Shown: piece after piece, positions 45,106-46,577 of the stretch
Layout of the letters: the number at the start of each line of letters is the position of its first letter
How positions within the stretch are numbered: the first letter of the stretch is position 1
From: Haplomitrium mnioides
Lineage: Eukaryota > Marchantiophyta > Haplomitriopsida > Calobryales
DNA: 46,577 nucleotides
Assembly: GCA_049999725.1 (NCBI GenBank)
Contig: JBNGIS010021316.1
Location: forward strand, 1 to 46,577
Direction of reading: 5' to 3'
Program-made: the position numbers and the translations under genes
The notes under the pieces: model-generated
What the model was told of the DNA's origin: nothing
What the model saw: only the letters and a program-made list of their open reading frames with translations
Databases searched by the model: none

Positions 45106-46577
45106 TAAAAACACATCAAATAGACACTACTTTGAACCAAAAACATACTACTCATAATAGGAACTTTTTGTTTTTTTGAAAAATTGTGATTTTTGAGCTC
45201 AAAAATATAAAAATCGAGGTTATTAAAAAAAACAAAAATACATAAGTTTTTGAGGTTTGTTTTTGGCCGTTTCAACAAGCATGATAGAGCAAGAGTCAAT
45301 TTCATTATACAAAATCCAACGATATTATTAGTTTTTATAAAAATATTTGAAAACTCGAATTTGATGAAAAGTATAAAATTATGGTAAGTTTTCATAGAAA
45401 AATTGCATTTATCATTTATTACAATTCAAAGCCCAAAAATTAAAATACACACCACAAGAAACTATTTTGAAATATGTTTGATTGTATAAACTCTAGGCGT
45501 GCATAGACATAGTGCTTTTTGAAATGTTTTCTTTGGAAAAAATTACAAAACATAAAGAAAAAACCCAAGTGGACTAAAAGTCAAGGGAATAAGTTTGCAA
45601 TCATAGATATAGAAGCAACGAAAACGAAACATTGCATGGATTTAAGAGCTCTATTTTAAAGTTCAAGAAAGAGAAAAGCTTTCACTTGTAGTTGAAAATC
45701 CATGCATGCAAAAGTTAAAATGGGCTTTAAAAAAGGATTCAATATTTAAAATTATTTCATAATTCAACAAAGCATATACACAAACGTGTCATAGTTCAGA
45801 ATCAAAAAAACAATAGCTAAGGAGATTGAATTAAGAGTGTAAACAAGAAACATCTCCAAGTTTTAGACTTGATTCAACCAAACAAAGGTTGCAAGATCTA
45901 CAAAAGAGTCTATGACTTGAGTGCAAACTAAGTTGTAACTGGTAGTCTTTGTATGTAGAAGCTTGAGGGTTGTATATGAGAAGTAGAGCTTGTAGAAGGC
46001 TTGGACTTCCACCCCAAAGTCTATGTGCACATAGGAATCCAAGCTCAAGATCTGAACACTCCACCCCAAAGTCTATGCACGCATAAGAATCCAAACTCAC
46101 CATTTGAACACTCCACAACAAAGATTGACAAGAACCTAGGTTTTAGGTTCCGTAGAAGATTTTTTGTACGCACGACATTTCGACTTGCAAATCAAAGTCA
46201 ATACGTATATAGGGCTACACTTCTACAACCGAGAATATAGACGATAAACGTTCTATTTTTTTGCAACAAACTCTACATACACAAAAGATTTTGATTTCTA
46301 ATTCGGAATCTAAAAGTAAAATAGACATAAAGCTCTACATGTGAGTCACAGCGCGCCAAAAGTTATAAGTTATACATCAAAGTCATTACAAGCAAAAAAT
46401 AAGTAGTCAATTTAGGCAGATGCTTTAGTGATACAATAATCTTAAACTCATCTAGAAAACACTATATTTAGAAACAACATACTTACATTTTGGAGAAGAA
46501 AATATTTTACAAAGCAAATGAAAATATTAACTAAAGATTTTAGTTTCATTTACAAAGAATAACATTCAACTTGGAAT
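45106..46577. other. AT-rich unassigned DNA with a 52-bp tandem duplication
   Basis: No domain was recognised in any frame. CCACCCCAAAGTCTATG.CACATA.GAATCCAA..TCA occurs at about 46009 and 46061 (52 bp apart) with a partial third copy at about 46112. The sequence begins where copy C homology breaks and runs to the window edge, so it could be part of another element whose ends lie outside. Confidence 0.5.

Noticed and set aside
45084-45395. Minus-strand ORF rich in F, I and K at the copy C break
   Set aside because: The composition follows from AT-rich DNA; no motif is recognisable, and it spans the element boundary.

Overview
The window is nuclear DNA of a land plant. The evidence is a set of intron-rich genes with GT-AG introns (mostly about 70-400 bp) for an organellar HflX GTPase, a meiotic MER3/HFM1 helicase, a cell-wall pectinesterase and a PIN auxin carrier. 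These are embedded in chromoviral Ty3/gypsy, Ty1/copia and LINE retroelements whose primer-binding sites match plant initiator-Met tRNA. The very short PIN loop would fit a non-seed plant, but the sequence alone does not fix the species. No bacterial, viral or CRISPR-type system was found.

Layout. 1-2010: tandem satellite with an 86-bp unit. 2011-4549: chromovirus copy A (minus strand, truncated). 4550-11830: chromovirus copy B (plus, truncated), joined head-to-head to A and interrupted at 8402-11384 by a 5'-truncated LINE with a clear target-site duplication. 11831-16260: GC-richer remains of a different minus-strand gypsy element, including a nested higher-order tandem array (24-bp units within units of about 145-155 bp within a period of about 1.05 kb) and an integrase C-terminus. 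16285-16570: an LTR scrap fused to two more copies of the 86-bp satellite.

17998-34451 is a gene island with no recognised transposon: HflX (minus, 13 exons, 672 aa), then head-to-head across 472 bp MER3/HFM1 (plus, 24 exons, 1139 aa), then pectinesterase (plus, 5 exons), then convergent to it a short PIN (minus, 5 exons, 392 aa). I placed exon boundaries by eye. All four genes give uninterrupted frames across every junction, although the HFM1 3' part needs one weak acceptor.

35324-45105: chromovirus copy C (minus), split by a copia element (37450-43579, minus) with both LTRs, a primer-binding site and a polypurine tract, but a decayed coding region. 45106-46577: AT-rich DNA with a short tandem duplication and no recognised gene.

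The four genes do not form a pathway. They act in organelle ribosome or RNA maintenance, meiotic crossover formation, pectin remodelling and auxin movement. The most interesting structures are the decoy 3' splice sites made by tandem duplication in HFM1 intron 15, the three-level satellite probably derived from a retroelement 3' untranslated region, and the shared HflX/HFM1 promoter.
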